Shown here in pieces: positions 20,279 to 29,400 of a stretch of 64,000 bases of DNA. The stretch comes from JACCXG01 sp963836735 (GTDB taxonomy: Bacteria; Acidobacteriota; Vicinamibacteria; Vicinamibacterales; 2-12-FULL-66-21), in assembly GCA_963836735.1 (NCBI GenBank), contig CAWIKP010000031.1, positions 186,001-250,000 on the forward strand, in the 5' to 3' direction. The notes under the pieces were generated by a model, which worked only from the letters and a program-made list of their open reading frames with translations, made no database searches and was not told the origin of the DNA. The stretch's first letter is position 1; every line of letters starts with the position of its first letter. The translations under genes were made by a program, and so were the position numbers.

Positions 20279-21386
20279 TCAGCTTGCCTTCCGGAGCCGC
20301 GTATTCCTCTCGGTTCTGCTCTTCAACAGCCGCAGCACCGCCGCCTCCCCTTGCGTGAGTCGATCGACCGCACGTGAGACTTTCCGTGCGCGCTGCGCGA
20401 TCGTCTCCAGCATCGAGCCATCCAGGTAGGCGTCGAATATCGCGGGATGGATATAGCACTTCCGGCACACCGCCTTGGTGTTCCCCAGCCGCCTGGCCAC
20501 CATTTCGACCGCCGCCAGGATGTTCCGTTTCGCCTGGGCGTTCGAGGTGAACGTCTCGAATTCGCGCAGGAGCTGGGCGGCCAGCACCGTGCCCGCCCAC
20601 GTCCGGAAGTCCTTCGACGTCAGATCCTGCCCGGTGATGTCCTTCAAGTAGGCGTTGACCTCCTCCGAGCCGACGGTCTGACGCTCACCGTTCTCGTCGA
20701 CGTACTGAAAGAGCTCGTACCCAGGCAGATCCCGGCACTGCTTCACGATTTTTGCGAGGCGGCGATCGGTGAGGTCGATCTCGTGCTCGACGCCGCTCTT
20801 GCCTCGAAACGAGAACCGCAAGCGTGGTCCTTTGACCTCAACGTGCCCGTCTCGCATCGTCGTCAATCCGTAGGAACGATTCGACCGTGCGTATTCATCG
20901 TTGCCGACACGGATCAACGTCTTCTCGAGAAGCTGGACAACGGTGGCCAGCACCTTCTCGCGCGGCAGCCCCTGACGGCGAAGGTGATCGGACGTCGTGC
21001 GGCGGATGACCGGCAGCACCTTCGCGAATCCGATGACGCGGTCGTACTTGGTTTCATCACGCGACGACCCGCCACTTCGGGTGATAGCGGTACTGCTTCC
21101 GGCCGCGGGCATCCCGCCCGGTCGCCTGGAGGTGTCCCCGCGGGTCTGGACAGATCCAGACGTCGCTCCACGCCGGAGGGATGACGAGCGAGCGGATGCG
21201 GGCGAGCTCGGCCGCGGCGCGTACGCGCTTCCCGTCGGCATCGACGTAGGCAAAGGCGCGTCCGCGCCTGAGGCGACGGATACCGGGCCTGGCGTCGGTC
21301 GTATAGCGAAGCCCCGCGGCCTTCGCGGACTCGGCCGGAGGAGGGGTGGTCAGAACAGCCGGTGAGCTCGTCGCGGACGCGGTCAT
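20279..21386 (-). CDS. DNA topoisomerase IB (one frameshift)
   Basis: This type IB enzyme relaxes supercoils through a 3'-phosphotyrosine link. The N-terminal part has GIRRLRRGRAFAYVDADGKR, IPPAWSDVWICPDPRGHLQA and GRKQYRYHPKWR. Removing one G near 21060 joins it to DETKYDRVIGFAKVLPVIRR. The catalytic domain has LRFSFRGKSG, TSKDFRTWAGT with the active Arg, and CRKCYIHPAIFDAYL with the nucleophilic Tyr. Total length of about 368 residues fits bacterial topoisomerase IB. It is encoded alone, with a convergent lipoprotein gene on one side. Bacterial IB enzymes are accessory and often occur in soil genomes. Confidence 0.9.
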
Positions 21387-21435
21387 CGACGTGCGCCCTG
21401 TCGGGCTGTGTTAGCATGCGCGCCCACGCGCCCGA

Positions 21436-21690
21436 ATGAAGTGTCCCTCATGTGATTCGACCCGCTTCTATCCGTCGCGACTGCGGATGGCGCCGCTGGC
21501 TTCCCATCGAGATCGTCCGCGCTCCAGCCGCAATGCGCCCGACGATCTCCGGCCATCCGGACCCCCCAACCCGGCTGGCGGCGGCTCGATCCGGGCAGGG
21601 GGGTCGAAGACCCGCTCCTACGAGATCGCCGACTCGACCGCCCCCCGAACTGAGCCGTCTGCAAACGATGCGCCCGTGTTTTCAGCGGAG
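21436..21690 (+). other. Possible remnant or frameshifted small zinc-ribbon gene
   Basis: An ATG at 21436 opens MKCPSCDSTRFYPSRLR, which resembles the first knuckle of short CPxC proteins. One base along, the other frame reads RDCGWRRW, resembling the second knuckle (usually CxxCGWRGW). The spacer between them is far too short, and downstream frames look random and overlap the DUF3810 gene. It may be a deleted or misassembled small gene, or chance. Nothing else is seen in the 21387-21681 gap. Confidence 0.25.
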
Positions 21691-22764
21691 ACGGGGAGTC
21701 CAGTCGGCATCCAGCGACGTACCCAGCATCAACCGGACGACCGCGTTGTAGTTGGCGATGCCTTCTTCGATGCGATTCGCCCGGAGGTAAGTGTCGTAGG
21801 CCCCCTGCGCCGCATTGCGCACTGCCGGGCTCGAACGGTTGAACCGCTCCCGCTCGGCATTCAGATCCGCCCGCACGGCCGGGCTCAGCGCTTCCCCAAG
21901 GGCCCGCCGATCCGGTGGCGGGAGCCCGCTCGCGATGTGTTGATAGGCCGCAAGCCAGCCGCTGTATTGCGCCGCGGGCGATGCGTGCAGACACGCCAGC
22001 CACGCGAGGAAGTTCGCTTCGGACTCGTCGGCGAATCCCGCGATGTGCGCCCACTCGTGCGCGAGGACGAACGGGCGCTCCGATGGCAGCAGGTCCGGGT
22101 TCACGACGATCTCGAGGAAGAACGGATCCGTCATCCCGTCGATCGCGGCTTTGCGGAAGTACAGTGCGAGCAGCGAGCGCTTCGGATCGGGCGCAACGGC
22201 CAGCGGTGTTTCGCGAAGATGCCCCTGCACCGTCCGCAGCGCGGCAAGCAGCGCGTCACGATCGAGCGGCGTGGCCCTGGCCTCCTCGACCAGCGTGTTG
22301 GCCCGATCGACAGCCTTCCGGCCAAGCTGCAGGCCCTGCTCGCGGGTAATTCGCGACGGGTCGTAAGCGAGCTTCTGCTCGAGCGGCAGCCGGCGGTAGT
22401 TCAATCCCCAGAACAGCAGGAACCAGAGATAGATGACTGCCGCGGTGACCAGACCCGTCGTCAACACGCGGGACACCGTGCCCCGCAGCCCAAATGCACG
22501 GTAACGCCGGACGCAGAACACAATCGCGGCGGTCAGCAGCAGGGTGGCCGCGAGATCGAGCAGAGCGATGGGGCTCAGGCCGGAAACCGACGAGATCACC
22601 GGTTGAAGACGTGGATACAGGCCGTGGGAGTAGACGCGCTCGACCCGGTCCGGCGGCAGCGGCGCGACGGCGGCGGCGAGCGCGAGCCCGATCGCGATCA
22701 GGCCAACGGCGCCCAGCCGTCCGGAGCGCGATCTCGAATCAGGCGGGGTCGTCGCCACCGGCAA
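21682..22764 (-). CDS. DUF3810-family membrane protein with HExxH motif
   Basis: The 360-residue product has three N-terminal membrane helices (LGAVGLIAIGLALAAAVAPL, LLDLAATLLLTAAIVFCV, VTAAVIYLWFLLFWGLNYRR). A soluble domain follows with VLAHEWAHIAGFADESEANF, an HExxH site with downstream Glu as in gluzincin-type zinc peptidases. DUF3810 proteins have this layout and no proven substrate. The start ATG at 22764 lies 26 bases inside the end of the NDH-2 gene, so the two are probably co-translated. The gene is intact. An active protease is likely from the motif, but this is inference. Confidence 0.87.
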   Translation of the reverse strand: MPVATTPPDSRSRSGRLGAVGLIAIGLALAAAVAPLPPDRVERVYSHGLYPRLQPVISSVSGLSPIALLDLAATLLLTAAIVFCVRRYRAFGLRGTVSRVLTTGLVTAAVIYLWFLLFWGLNYRRLPLEQKLAYDPSRITREQGLQLGRKAVDRANTLVEEARATPLDRDALLAALRTVQGHLRETPLAVAPDPKRSLLALYFRKAAIDGMTDPFFLEIVVNPDLLPSERPFVLAHEWAHIAGFADESEANFLAWLACLHASPAAQYSGWLAAYQHIASGLPPPDRRALGEALSPAVRADLNAERERFNRSSPAVRNAAQGAYDTYLRANRIEEGIANYNAVVRLMLGTSLDADWTPRLR

Positions 22765-23983
22765 TCAGGCGAATGGCTCGCTGGTACGTGAAATACGCCC
22801 ATGCCCACTGGACGAGCACCACCAGACGATTACGGAAGCCAATCAGATTGAGGATGTGCACGAAGAGCCAGACGAGCCAGGCCAGGAACCCGCTCAGCCG
22901 AAACCGCCCGAAGTCGGCAATCGCCGATGCCCGCCCGATGGTCGCCAGGTTGCCGAGATCGCGATAGTGAAACGGCCGCAGCGGCTGATGCTCTATCGCG
23001 CGAAGGATGTTGTGGACGGCATGGCGCCCCATCTGGATCGCCACCTGCGCGACGCCAGGCAGCGGCCGGCCGTCCTCGCCCGCCAACGCCGCAAGGTCTC
23101 CGATCACGAACACATTGGGCGCGCCAGGAATCGTGAGATCCGGCAACACCTTGACGCGCCCCGCACGATCGAGCGGAACGCCGAGCGCGGCGCCAAGCGG
23201 CGAAGCCGCCACGCCTGCGGCCCAGAGTACCGTTTCGGCCCGGATCGATTCGCTGCCGATTGAGACCACGCCGGGCGAGACGTTGGTCACGATGGAATTG
23301 GTCCGGACCGTGACACCCAGCCGCCGCAGATCTTTCATGGCGGCCCCACGCAGATCCTCCGGAAACGCGCTCAGGATCGAGGGCCCGCCCTCTATCAAGA
23401 GAATGCGCGCGGATTGGGGATCGAAGTGGCGGAAATCCCGCGCGAGCGAGTGCCGGGAGATCTCCGCGAGGGCACCGGCCATCTCGACACCGGTGGGCCC
23501 TCCTCCGATCACGACGAACGTCAGCTCGGCGGCCCGGCCGGCGGGATCCTTCTCGCGCTCGGCCCGCTCGAATGCGATCATTACGCGGCGCCGGATCTCG
23601 AGCGCATCCTCGAGCGTCTTGAGCCCCGGCGCCGTGCGACGCCACTCGTCATGGCCGAAATACGCATGGGTCGCCCCGGTGGCCACGATCAAATAGTCGT
23701 AGTCGAGAACGTCGTCCTTCAGGATGAGCCGGTTGGCCGCGAGATCGAAGCCGCTGGCTTCGGCGAGGAACACCTCGACGTTCTTCTGTCGCCGCAGGAT
23801 CCAGCGGATTGGCGAGGCGATGTCCCCGGGCGACAGGGCCGCCATCGCAACCTGATACAGCAGCGGCTGAAACACATGGTGGTTCCGTCGATCGACGACG
23901 GTCACCTCGACCGGCGCCCGCTGGAGCGCCCGCGCTGCATACAGACCGCCGAATCCGCCTCCGACAATGACGACACGCGGCAT
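22739..23983 (-). CDS. ndh: Type II NADH dehydrogenase (NDH-2)
   Basis: NDH-2 passes electrons from NADH to quinone without pumping protons. The 414-residue protein has an N-terminal FAD-binding VVIVGGGFGGLYAARAL, DRRNHHVFQPLLYQVA, LIVATGATHAYFGHDEW, and a second dinucleotide fold FVVIGGGPTGVEMAGALAEI. NVFVIGDLAAL supplies the second FAD contact, and VAQVAIQMGRHAVHNI follows. The C-terminal FLAWLVWLFVHILNLIGFRN is the membrane-contact helix typical of the family. The start is ATG at 23981-23983 and the gene is intact. It overlaps the downstream DUF3810 gene. Confidence 0.95.
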   Translation of the reverse strand: MPRVVIVGGGFGGLYAARALQRAPVEVTVVDRRNHHVFQPLLYQVAMAALSPGDIASPIRWILRRQKNVEVFLAEASGFDLAANRLILKDDVLDYDYLIVATGATHAYFGHDEWRRTAPGLKTLEDALEIRRRVMIAFERAEREKDPAGRAAELTFVVIGGGPTGVEMAGALAEISRHSLARDFRHFDPQSARILLIEGGPSILSAFPEDLRGAAMKDLRRLGVTVRTNSIVTNVSPGVVSIGSESIRAETVLWAAGVAASPLGAALGVPLDRAGRVKVLPDLTIPGAPNVFVIGDLAALAGEDGRPLPGVAQVAIQMGRHAVHNILRAIEHQPLRPFHYRDLGNLATIGRASAIADFGRFRLSGFLAWLVWLFVHILNLIGFRNRLVVLVQWAWAYFTYQRAIRLIAGGDDPA

Positions 23984-24069
23984 GACTTAGACGATACTTT
24001 ACTGAGTCGCTTCTCCAAGTGGCAGGTTGCTGCTAGTCACCGGCGCGAGCGAAGCGAAGCGCGTGGCAG

Positions 24070-24120
24070 CCATGGGGGTGGGGCCCCATGGCGTTTCGCG
24101 GGGGTGGGGCCCCGCGAAAC
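24070..24120. repeat. Two adjacent perfect palindromes with GGGGGTGGGGCCCC centres
   Basis: The first hairpin has arms CCATGGGG (24070-24077) and CCCCATGG (24084-24091). The second has arms GTTTCGCGGGG (24093-24103) and CCCCGCGAAAC (24110-24120). Both share the loop-side words GGGGGTGGGGCCCC. They lie between the starts of divergent genes. The design (two stems, common centre, different outer bases) resembles paired REP palindromes. Confidence 0.75.
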
Positions 24121-24194
24121 AAACTAATAAATGCTGACCAAGCCCCCCAAATAACCCGTGTCTTCCGGGCATGCCCCTTGCTACGAAACCGTAC

Positions 24195-24462
24195 ATGGCG
24201 GTGACCGAACATCTTGCTCGCTGGGGCGCGGCGCGGCTGTCGCGGCGGGTCTCGCGATCCATTCCGATCCTGGGCGCGGCGATCGCCGCCGCGACGGTCG
24301 TGGCGACGATGAGGCGGAAAGGCGTGATCAGCGGCGCGCTCGATACCGGCCTGAACGCGCTGCCGGGAATCGGTGCGGCAAAGAACGTGATCGAGGTCGC
24401 ACGCGGCCGGGACTTCTTCCCCGACCGGCCGAGATCAGTCGCCGGCCCGGTCGACTGGGTAG
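24195..24462 (+). CDS. Small membrane-associated protein, hypothetical (end uncertain)
   Basis: A short protein of about 88 residues: MAVTEHLARWGAARLSRRVS, then one hydrophobic helix IPILGAAIAAATVVATMRRK. Next is GVISGALDTGLNALPGIGAA, followed by KNVIEVARGRDFFPDRP. The alternating small/hydrophobic pattern suggests one or two membrane passes. The direct frame runs on into the antisense of the next gene. One extra base near 24430 would end it at TAG 24460-24462, matching the habit of this window. No family is recognised. An ATG at 24171 is an alternative start. Confidence 0.5.
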
Positions 24463-24491
24463 TCTACAGCCGCTCTGTTGAGCTGATACGG

Positions 24492-27400
24492 TCACCGGGC
24501 GCCGACCAGCATCCACCCGGCCCAGTGGATGGGCGCGGCAGTCTCGGGTGTGGATCGCAACAGCCGCTGCGCTGCCGAGAGGGCGGCCGCGGGTGGCTCG
24601 CCCGCTTGAAGCCGTTTGTGAAACTCCGTCATCAGGCGATCGCGGGCGGGCGGCGGCGCCGACCATCGCTGGATGACGAGCGACGGCACACCCGCCGCGA
24701 GCCAGCCCCACTCCAGTACCACTGTTGCCGGCGCGCTGTCGCGCATCGAGGTCGCGGCGCCGTCAGACAGCACTGCCACGCGAGCCGGCGACGACAGGTT
24801 CATCACTTCCCTCAACTCGAGCGCGCCATCGTCGGTGGCGTCCAAGGTCGAACGGGCCTGGCGCGGCGCGGCCGGCTCGGAAGCGGTCGGCACAGGCTCA
24901 GCGACAGGCGGAGGTTCCGCCAGCACGATCGAAGAGAAGAGCGGGCTCGCGGCGTTGATCCTGAACGGCGCCGCAATGTGGATGCGTTCCGCTCGTGACA
25001 GGGCGTCACGCAAGGCGCGCTCGGTGGCCGCCCTTCCCACGTACACCTCCTTGCGATCATCCTGAGCGCCGCCGCCGGCATCGATCTCGCTTCTCGCATC
25101 CTCCGCCGCCCGCAGCGTCCAGGCTGGCGCTACCTGTCTGATGCGATCGATCCTCGGTTGCTCGAGTTCGGGCGCACCGACCATCACGAGGGGGCCGCCG
25201 GCCGCCGGTTCTCGATCGGCCGCGCGACCGAGCATCGCGATGGATCCAGCGATCACGACGGTCGCGTGATCGGCCAGATAGCCATCGCGGGAAGGCAGCG
25301 CCTGAAACGGCACGCGCCAGAGCACTTCATGGGGAACGATCGTGACGTGCGACGCGGAGTCGAGGCGGGTGACGAGCGCCGGAGGCAGCAACGCGATCAG
25401 TTCGCGAGGCAGCCTTTCTCCACGCGGCCGGATCCGCCAGCGCCGCCTGCTGCTGCATCGCGGCGGTCAACTCCGCAATCTGCCGCCGTTTCAGAGGAAC
25501 AACGTGCGCCTCGATCGCAGGGCTGGTCGACGTCGTCTTGTCCTCGGGGTTCGCCGGAGGCGCAGGTCCGGACGCGAGGACGAGCAAGTCCTCGTCGTCG
25601 AGGACGAACGACAGCAGCAGGCCGCCCGGCGGCAGCGGTGGCACGATGTCCGGTGGCGTCGCCGGCCCGAGGCCGCGCCAGCGGGCAAGATCGGGAAGCC
25701 GTTCGAACAGCCGCTGCATCCAGACGCGGCGTTCGGCAGCCGCGTCGACCAGCGCCTGCCGGAGCGACGCAAGCCTGTCGGCATCCGGCTTCGGCAGCCC
25801 TCTCTCCCGCGCAATCCGAGCGACCAGCGTCGCAACCTGCGTCGCAAGGCGGCGTTCTTCTTCACGCTCCTCCGGCGTCATCCCGGGGGCGATGTCGCGT
25901 TCGTTGGTCGCCAGCGATGCGCGCAGTTGAATTGCATGGAGCCGCTCGGAGGTGGCCAATGCACCCGCCCCGTCTTCGCTCTCGGCCTGAAGAATGGCGA
26001 AGGTTGCGAATGCCCGGCTGGCATCTGACGGCAGACTCGCTGCCGGACGATCGAGCGCGGCCGTCTCCATCCGATCCAGCGTGACGATCGCCGCGCGCGC
26101 GACGCCCAGCGCGCGCGGGCGATCGCCCAGCCGCCGGATGGCGCGTGCCTCCGCGGTGAGCGCGCGCCAGAGCACGTCGTCGCTTTCGATCCCGACGGCT
26201 TCGCGGTGGGCGCCCATCGCCGCCTCGATTGCGCCCGCGGCGTCGCCGGCGCCGGCGAGCGCTTCGGACAGGCCGATCTCCGACCGCGCCATCTCCTCGC
26301 GCAGACCGAGCTTCCTGAATGCCTCAATCGCCTGACGATACGAACCGGCGGCCTCCCAGAATCTGTCCTGCGCGGATTGTGCATAGGCCAGGCCGGCCAC
26401 CGCACGCGCGGCGCAATCCGGATCCTCGGCTTTCGCGCAGGTGGCGCTGCTCCGCTTGTAGAAGTCCTCGGCGGTCGGAAACCGGGCGGCGGCGAGCTCG
26501 GTCAGCGCCAGCCCCTGCAGGACGCGGCCGACGTTCGGCATGTCACGCATCGCCTCGAAATGGCCGCGGCTCTCCTCGTAGCTCGCACGGGCCGCGTCGA
26601 GGTTGCCGAGCCGGAAGTGCACCTCGCCGATACTCTGAGTGACTGGCGCCAGCCGGCCGCGCGCCGTCGCGAGGCGCTTGTCAGTTCGTACTGCCTCGAA
26701 CGCACCGAGAGCGCCCGCATAGTCGCCCTGCGCGCTGTAGACCCGGCCCAGCCCTTCGAGCGCCCGCGACTCGCCGTCGGCATTGGACATCGACTTGTTC
26801 AACTCGAGGGCGCGACGATAGGCGGCGATCGCTGCCGGGAAGTCGCCCTGCAGAAAACCGATGTTGCCGATGCTCAGCGACACGAACGCAATCCCCGCGA
26901 CGTCGTCGGTCTTCTCGTGAAGAGCGAGCGCTTCCTGGTAGCGTGACAAGGCTTCCGTGTACTCGGCGTAGGAGTACCGGATCGTTCCGATCCCCGCGAG
27001 CGCCGCCGCCATGCCGGCCTCGTCCTGCCGCTCCCGCTCGAGCGTGAGCCGGCGCTCGTAGGCGGCGAGCGATTCCGGATACTTGCGCTGGAAGTAAAGC
27101 GCATTCGCGATGTTCTGCAGCCCTTCTCCTTCCTCCTTCTTGAATCCGCCGCGGCGGGCGACGAAGACGAACGTTTCGTACACCGTCTGCGTGCGCCGCG
27201 TAGTCCTGGCGAACAGCCGCCGCGCCGGCGATACGCGCCAGCGCGCTCAGAAGCGGCTGCCCTGCCAGCTCGGATTCCGCGGCGAGCACAGCTTCCTGCT
27301 CCGCATCGGACGTCGCCTCGAGCAGCGTCGCCGCGACGTGATCGGCTGCCGGGCCTTCGCTGAGCAGCTTCCATTCAGTGCCGACACGCTCGAGCGTGAG

Positions 27401-27757
27401 CGCCACACTCATTGCGTGACGACATGACCAGCGGCGATCCGCCCGATCGGTCTGGGCACGGTCCTGCGTCCGGCGGACGTTCACGCGCAGCCGCGCCGTG
27501 TCCCCTTTGATCGAGACCTGGGTGATGACGATGTCGGAGAAGACGTCGTCGCCCTGATCGAAGATGTACTGTGCCTGCACCCGGCGCTGCGGCGACGCGG
27601 CGTTCGGGCTCCAGAGCGCGAGGTATCCCTCGATGTCTTCCTTCTGCTGCGTCTCGTAGAAGCGCATGACGACCGCCGCGATCGCGGGGTCGACCGCGAT
27701 CGCGGGCGCAGGCGGAGCGGCCTGCAGGACGAGCAGCAGCGCGGCGAGCGCCGTCAC
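24492..27757 (-). CDS. Secreted TPR protein with NTF2-like N-domain and degenerate CHAT domain (two frameshifts)
   Basis: About 1,090 residues. A signal-like TALAALLLVLQAAPPAPA leads into an NTF2-like stretch (VVMRFYETQQKEDIEGYLAL). About a dozen TPRs follow (for example IANALYFQRKYPESLAAYER, IGNIGFLQGDFPAAIAAYRR). The C-terminal CHAT fold has TIVPHEVLWRVPFQALP, VYVGRAATERALRDAL and PSLVIQRWSAPP. CHAT peptidases usually carry His in an L-H-x-L-P-F block and Cys in S-A-C-E-T. Here these positions read LWRVPF and LSDGAAT, so both catalytic residues seem lost. Extra bases near 27185 and 25405 split the reading. GTG 27755-27757 overlaps the TonB stop as GTGA. A scaffold or binding role is more likely than proteolysis. 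Confidence 0.8.
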
Positions 27758-28431
27758 AAGTCGCGGTCGCCCAGGCTGAAGCGGAAGGTCACGGTCATCA
27801 GGACCCGCACGGGAGTGCCGTTGAGAAGTGTCGGAGTATACCGCCACTGTTTCAGGGCGGCGAGCGCCGCCGCATCGAGCAGCGGCACCGAGCGCAGCAC
27901 GCGCGCGTCGGTAACGAAGCCGCGCTCGTCGATCGTCGCCTCGAGAATGACCAGCCCCTCGACCCGCGCCGCCCGCGCAATGTCGGGATAGATCGGCGCG
28001 ACGTCCACGAGCTTGCGCGGCTCACGAATGAGGCCGCCCGGGCGGTACGCGGCGGGCGGCGCCGGCGCGGGCGGCGGAGGCAGCACCAGCGGGGACGCGA
28101 GCTCGCCCATCGGGAGGCCGTCGCCAACGCCGAGCGGGACGCCGACGCTGTCGCCAGGCCCATCGACCACCGGACCGGGCGCGGACTCCGTCAACCGCGG
28201 CGGTTCGATGTGATCGGGCGCTTCGGTCGGCGCGGCGGTGCTCCTGGCGCTCGTGGAGACCGCTCGGAGAACAACGGGCGGCGGGACCGGCGCGGCGGTC
28301 ATGAAGTCGGTCGTGCGGGAAACGGGCCAGGGCGCCGGCGCTTCGACGCCGGTGGCGAGCGGGACGATTAACGTCATCAGGAACGCCGCCACGTGAGCGG
28401 CCGCCGACACGGGGAGCATGAACCAGCGCAT
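27754..28431 (-). CDS. TonB-family energy transducer
   Basis: The 225-residue product has an N-terminal helix (PVSAAAHVAAFLMTLIVPLA), a long Pro-rich periplasmic stretch including VLPPPPAPAPPAAYRPGGL, and a C-terminal TonB domain: VDVAPIYPDIARAARVEGLV, ILEATIDERGFVTDARVLRS and ALKQWRYTPTLLNGTPV. It could transmit proton-motive energy or simply act as a periplasmic linker. No ExbB or ExbD gene or TonB-dependent receptor is adjacent. AAGGAG lies upstream of ATG 28429-28431. Its stop overlaps the start of the TPR/CHAT-like gene by four bases, so the two are made together. The gene is intact. Confidence 0.88.
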   Translation of the reverse strand: MRWFMLPVSAAAHVAAFLMTLIVPLATGVEAPAPWPVSRTTDFMTAAPVPPPVVLRAVSTSARSTAAPTEAPDHIEPPRLTESAPGPVVDGPGDSVGVPLGVGDGLPMGELASPLVLPPPPAPAPPAAYRPGGLIREPRKLVDVAPIYPDIARAARVEGLVILEATIDERGFVTDARVLRSVPLLDAAALAALKQWRYTPTLLNGTPVRVLMTVTFRFSLGDRDL

Positions 28432-28440
28432 CGAGGAACT

Positions 28441-28477
28441 CCTTGCCCCCCGTAGCGCGAGGCGCGAAGGAGGGCTT
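28441..28477. repeat. REP-like element, copy 1
   Basis: This copy reads CCCCCCGTAGCGCGAGGCGC and then GAAGGAGGGC, close to the shared pattern GCCCGCC, then GTAGCGCGAAGCGCGAA, then GGCGGGC. The outer arms can pair. It lies just upstream of the TonB gene and overlaps its ribosome site region. Confidence 0.55.
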
Positions 28478-28563
28478 TCGTGATCGTCACGAGCGGCCGC
28501 TCCCCCGTTAAGACACCGGGATGATGCGCTGGTTCCCCTCTACCGGACCGAGCCCGAGCCCCG

Positions 28564-28600
28564 CTTGCCCGCCGTAGCGCGGAGCGCGAAGGTGGGAGCC
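28564..28600. repeat. REP-like element, copy 2
   Basis: CTTGCCCGCCGTAGCGCGGA, then GCGCGAAGGTGGGAGCC. It has the same outer arms and GTAGCGCG core as copy 1, which is about 90 bases away in the same orientation. It lies after the stop of the Yip1-like gene. Confidence 0.6.
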
Positions 28601-28612
28601 CCGACATCGTTG

Positions 28613-29170
28613 CTATCGGGACATCATCCCGCCCATCAACGCGGCCCCGAACGTCAGCATCATCATCACGCCCCAGAAGACGAGGTACACCACGAAGCCG
28701 ATGAGGACTACGATCACCGCCTTGAAGGTCTCGGTGTAGTCCAGGACCTGCCTCGTGGCGATGACCATCGCCGCCATGGACCACAGCCAGATGATCGGCG
28801 TCAGCAACCACGCGATGATCGTGCCGAGAATCGGAATGATGCTGATCGCCCCGAACAGGCCAGGCGCCGCGGCGAACGCAATCACGCGAAACGTCTCGGC
28901 AAAGTCGGCGCTCGTCGCCGGATCGGGCATGACCTTGGTCCCCACGGCCCACACCAGCACCGCCCACAGGAGATAGGCGCAGATTGAAATCAGGACCGCG
29001 AACAGAATCCTGCCGAAACCCAGGTACCAGATACTGCCGAGACTGCTCGCCGCGGCTGCGAGCGCGATGATGCCCACCGCCTGGCCCATCGCCGTGGGAT
29101 CGCGCTCGATATCCTCGAAGGTATTGGCATCCAGCTTCAGGGCTCCCACGACGCGCTCGGCGAATGTCAT
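28613..29170 (-). CDS. Yip1-like polytopic membrane protein
   Basis: The 185-residue product has a short cytoplasmic N-terminus (ERVVGALKLDANTFEDIERD) and about five hydrophobic helices. These include AVGIIALAAAASSLGSIWYL, ILFAVLISICAYLLWAVLVW, GAISIIPILGTIIAWLLTPI and AVIVVLIGFVVYLVFWGVMM. The spacing and the FEDIERD start match the Yip1 domain family. The role in bacteria is unknown. The start is ATG 29168-29170, preceded by TGGAGGACAC, a good ribosome site. The gene is intact. Confidence 0.85.
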   Translation of the reverse strand: MTFAERVVGALKLDANTFEDIERDPTAMGQAVGIIALAAAASSLGSIWYLGFGRILFAVLISICAYLLWAVLVWAVGTKVMPDPATSADFAETFRVIAFAAAPGLFGAISIIPILGTIIAWLLTPIIWLWSMAAMVIATRQVLDYTETFKAVIVVLIGFVVYLVFWGVMMMLTFGAALMGGMMSR

Positions 29171-29187
29171 GTGTCCTCCAACTAGAT

Positions 29188-29208
29188 CCGAGGGGCTTCG
29201 CCCCTCGG
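29188..29208. repeat. Perfect hairpin CCGAGGGGC / GCCCCTCGG
   Basis: Nine-base arms close over a three-base loop (TTC). It lies 18 bases upstream of the Yip1-like start codon. A second GC palindrome pair (GGCGCGCC, CAGT, GGCGCGCC) follows at about 29258-29277. The rest of the 29171-29400 gap shows no gene. These look like REP-type palindromes rather than factor-independent terminators, because no T-run follows. Confidence 0.6.
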
Positions 29209-29400
29209 ACTCCCCTACACCGTCGCTCGCGGGCCCTGCCCGCTCCGCTCCGGTGGGCGCGCCCAGTGGCGCGCCTAACGGTTGTACAGCTCGCCCGCAA
29301 CTGGTCGTTGTGAGCCGAATACCCGGTTATGGCCGCGTTCGCGGCGGCTCAGTGTAACCCACGCCATACAACTACATCTCCACATGCAGATAATCGCCGT

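Noticed and set aside
21050..21070. In-frame TGA in topoisomerase IB as a second selenocysteine site
   Set aside because: The TGA disappears when one extra G is removed, and the downstream frame DETKYDRV then continues directly. No SECIS-like hairpin was seen.
24171..24998. 275-residue plus-strand protein
   Set aside because: Only the first 85-90 residues look like protein. The rest is antisense to the TPR/CHAT-like gene.
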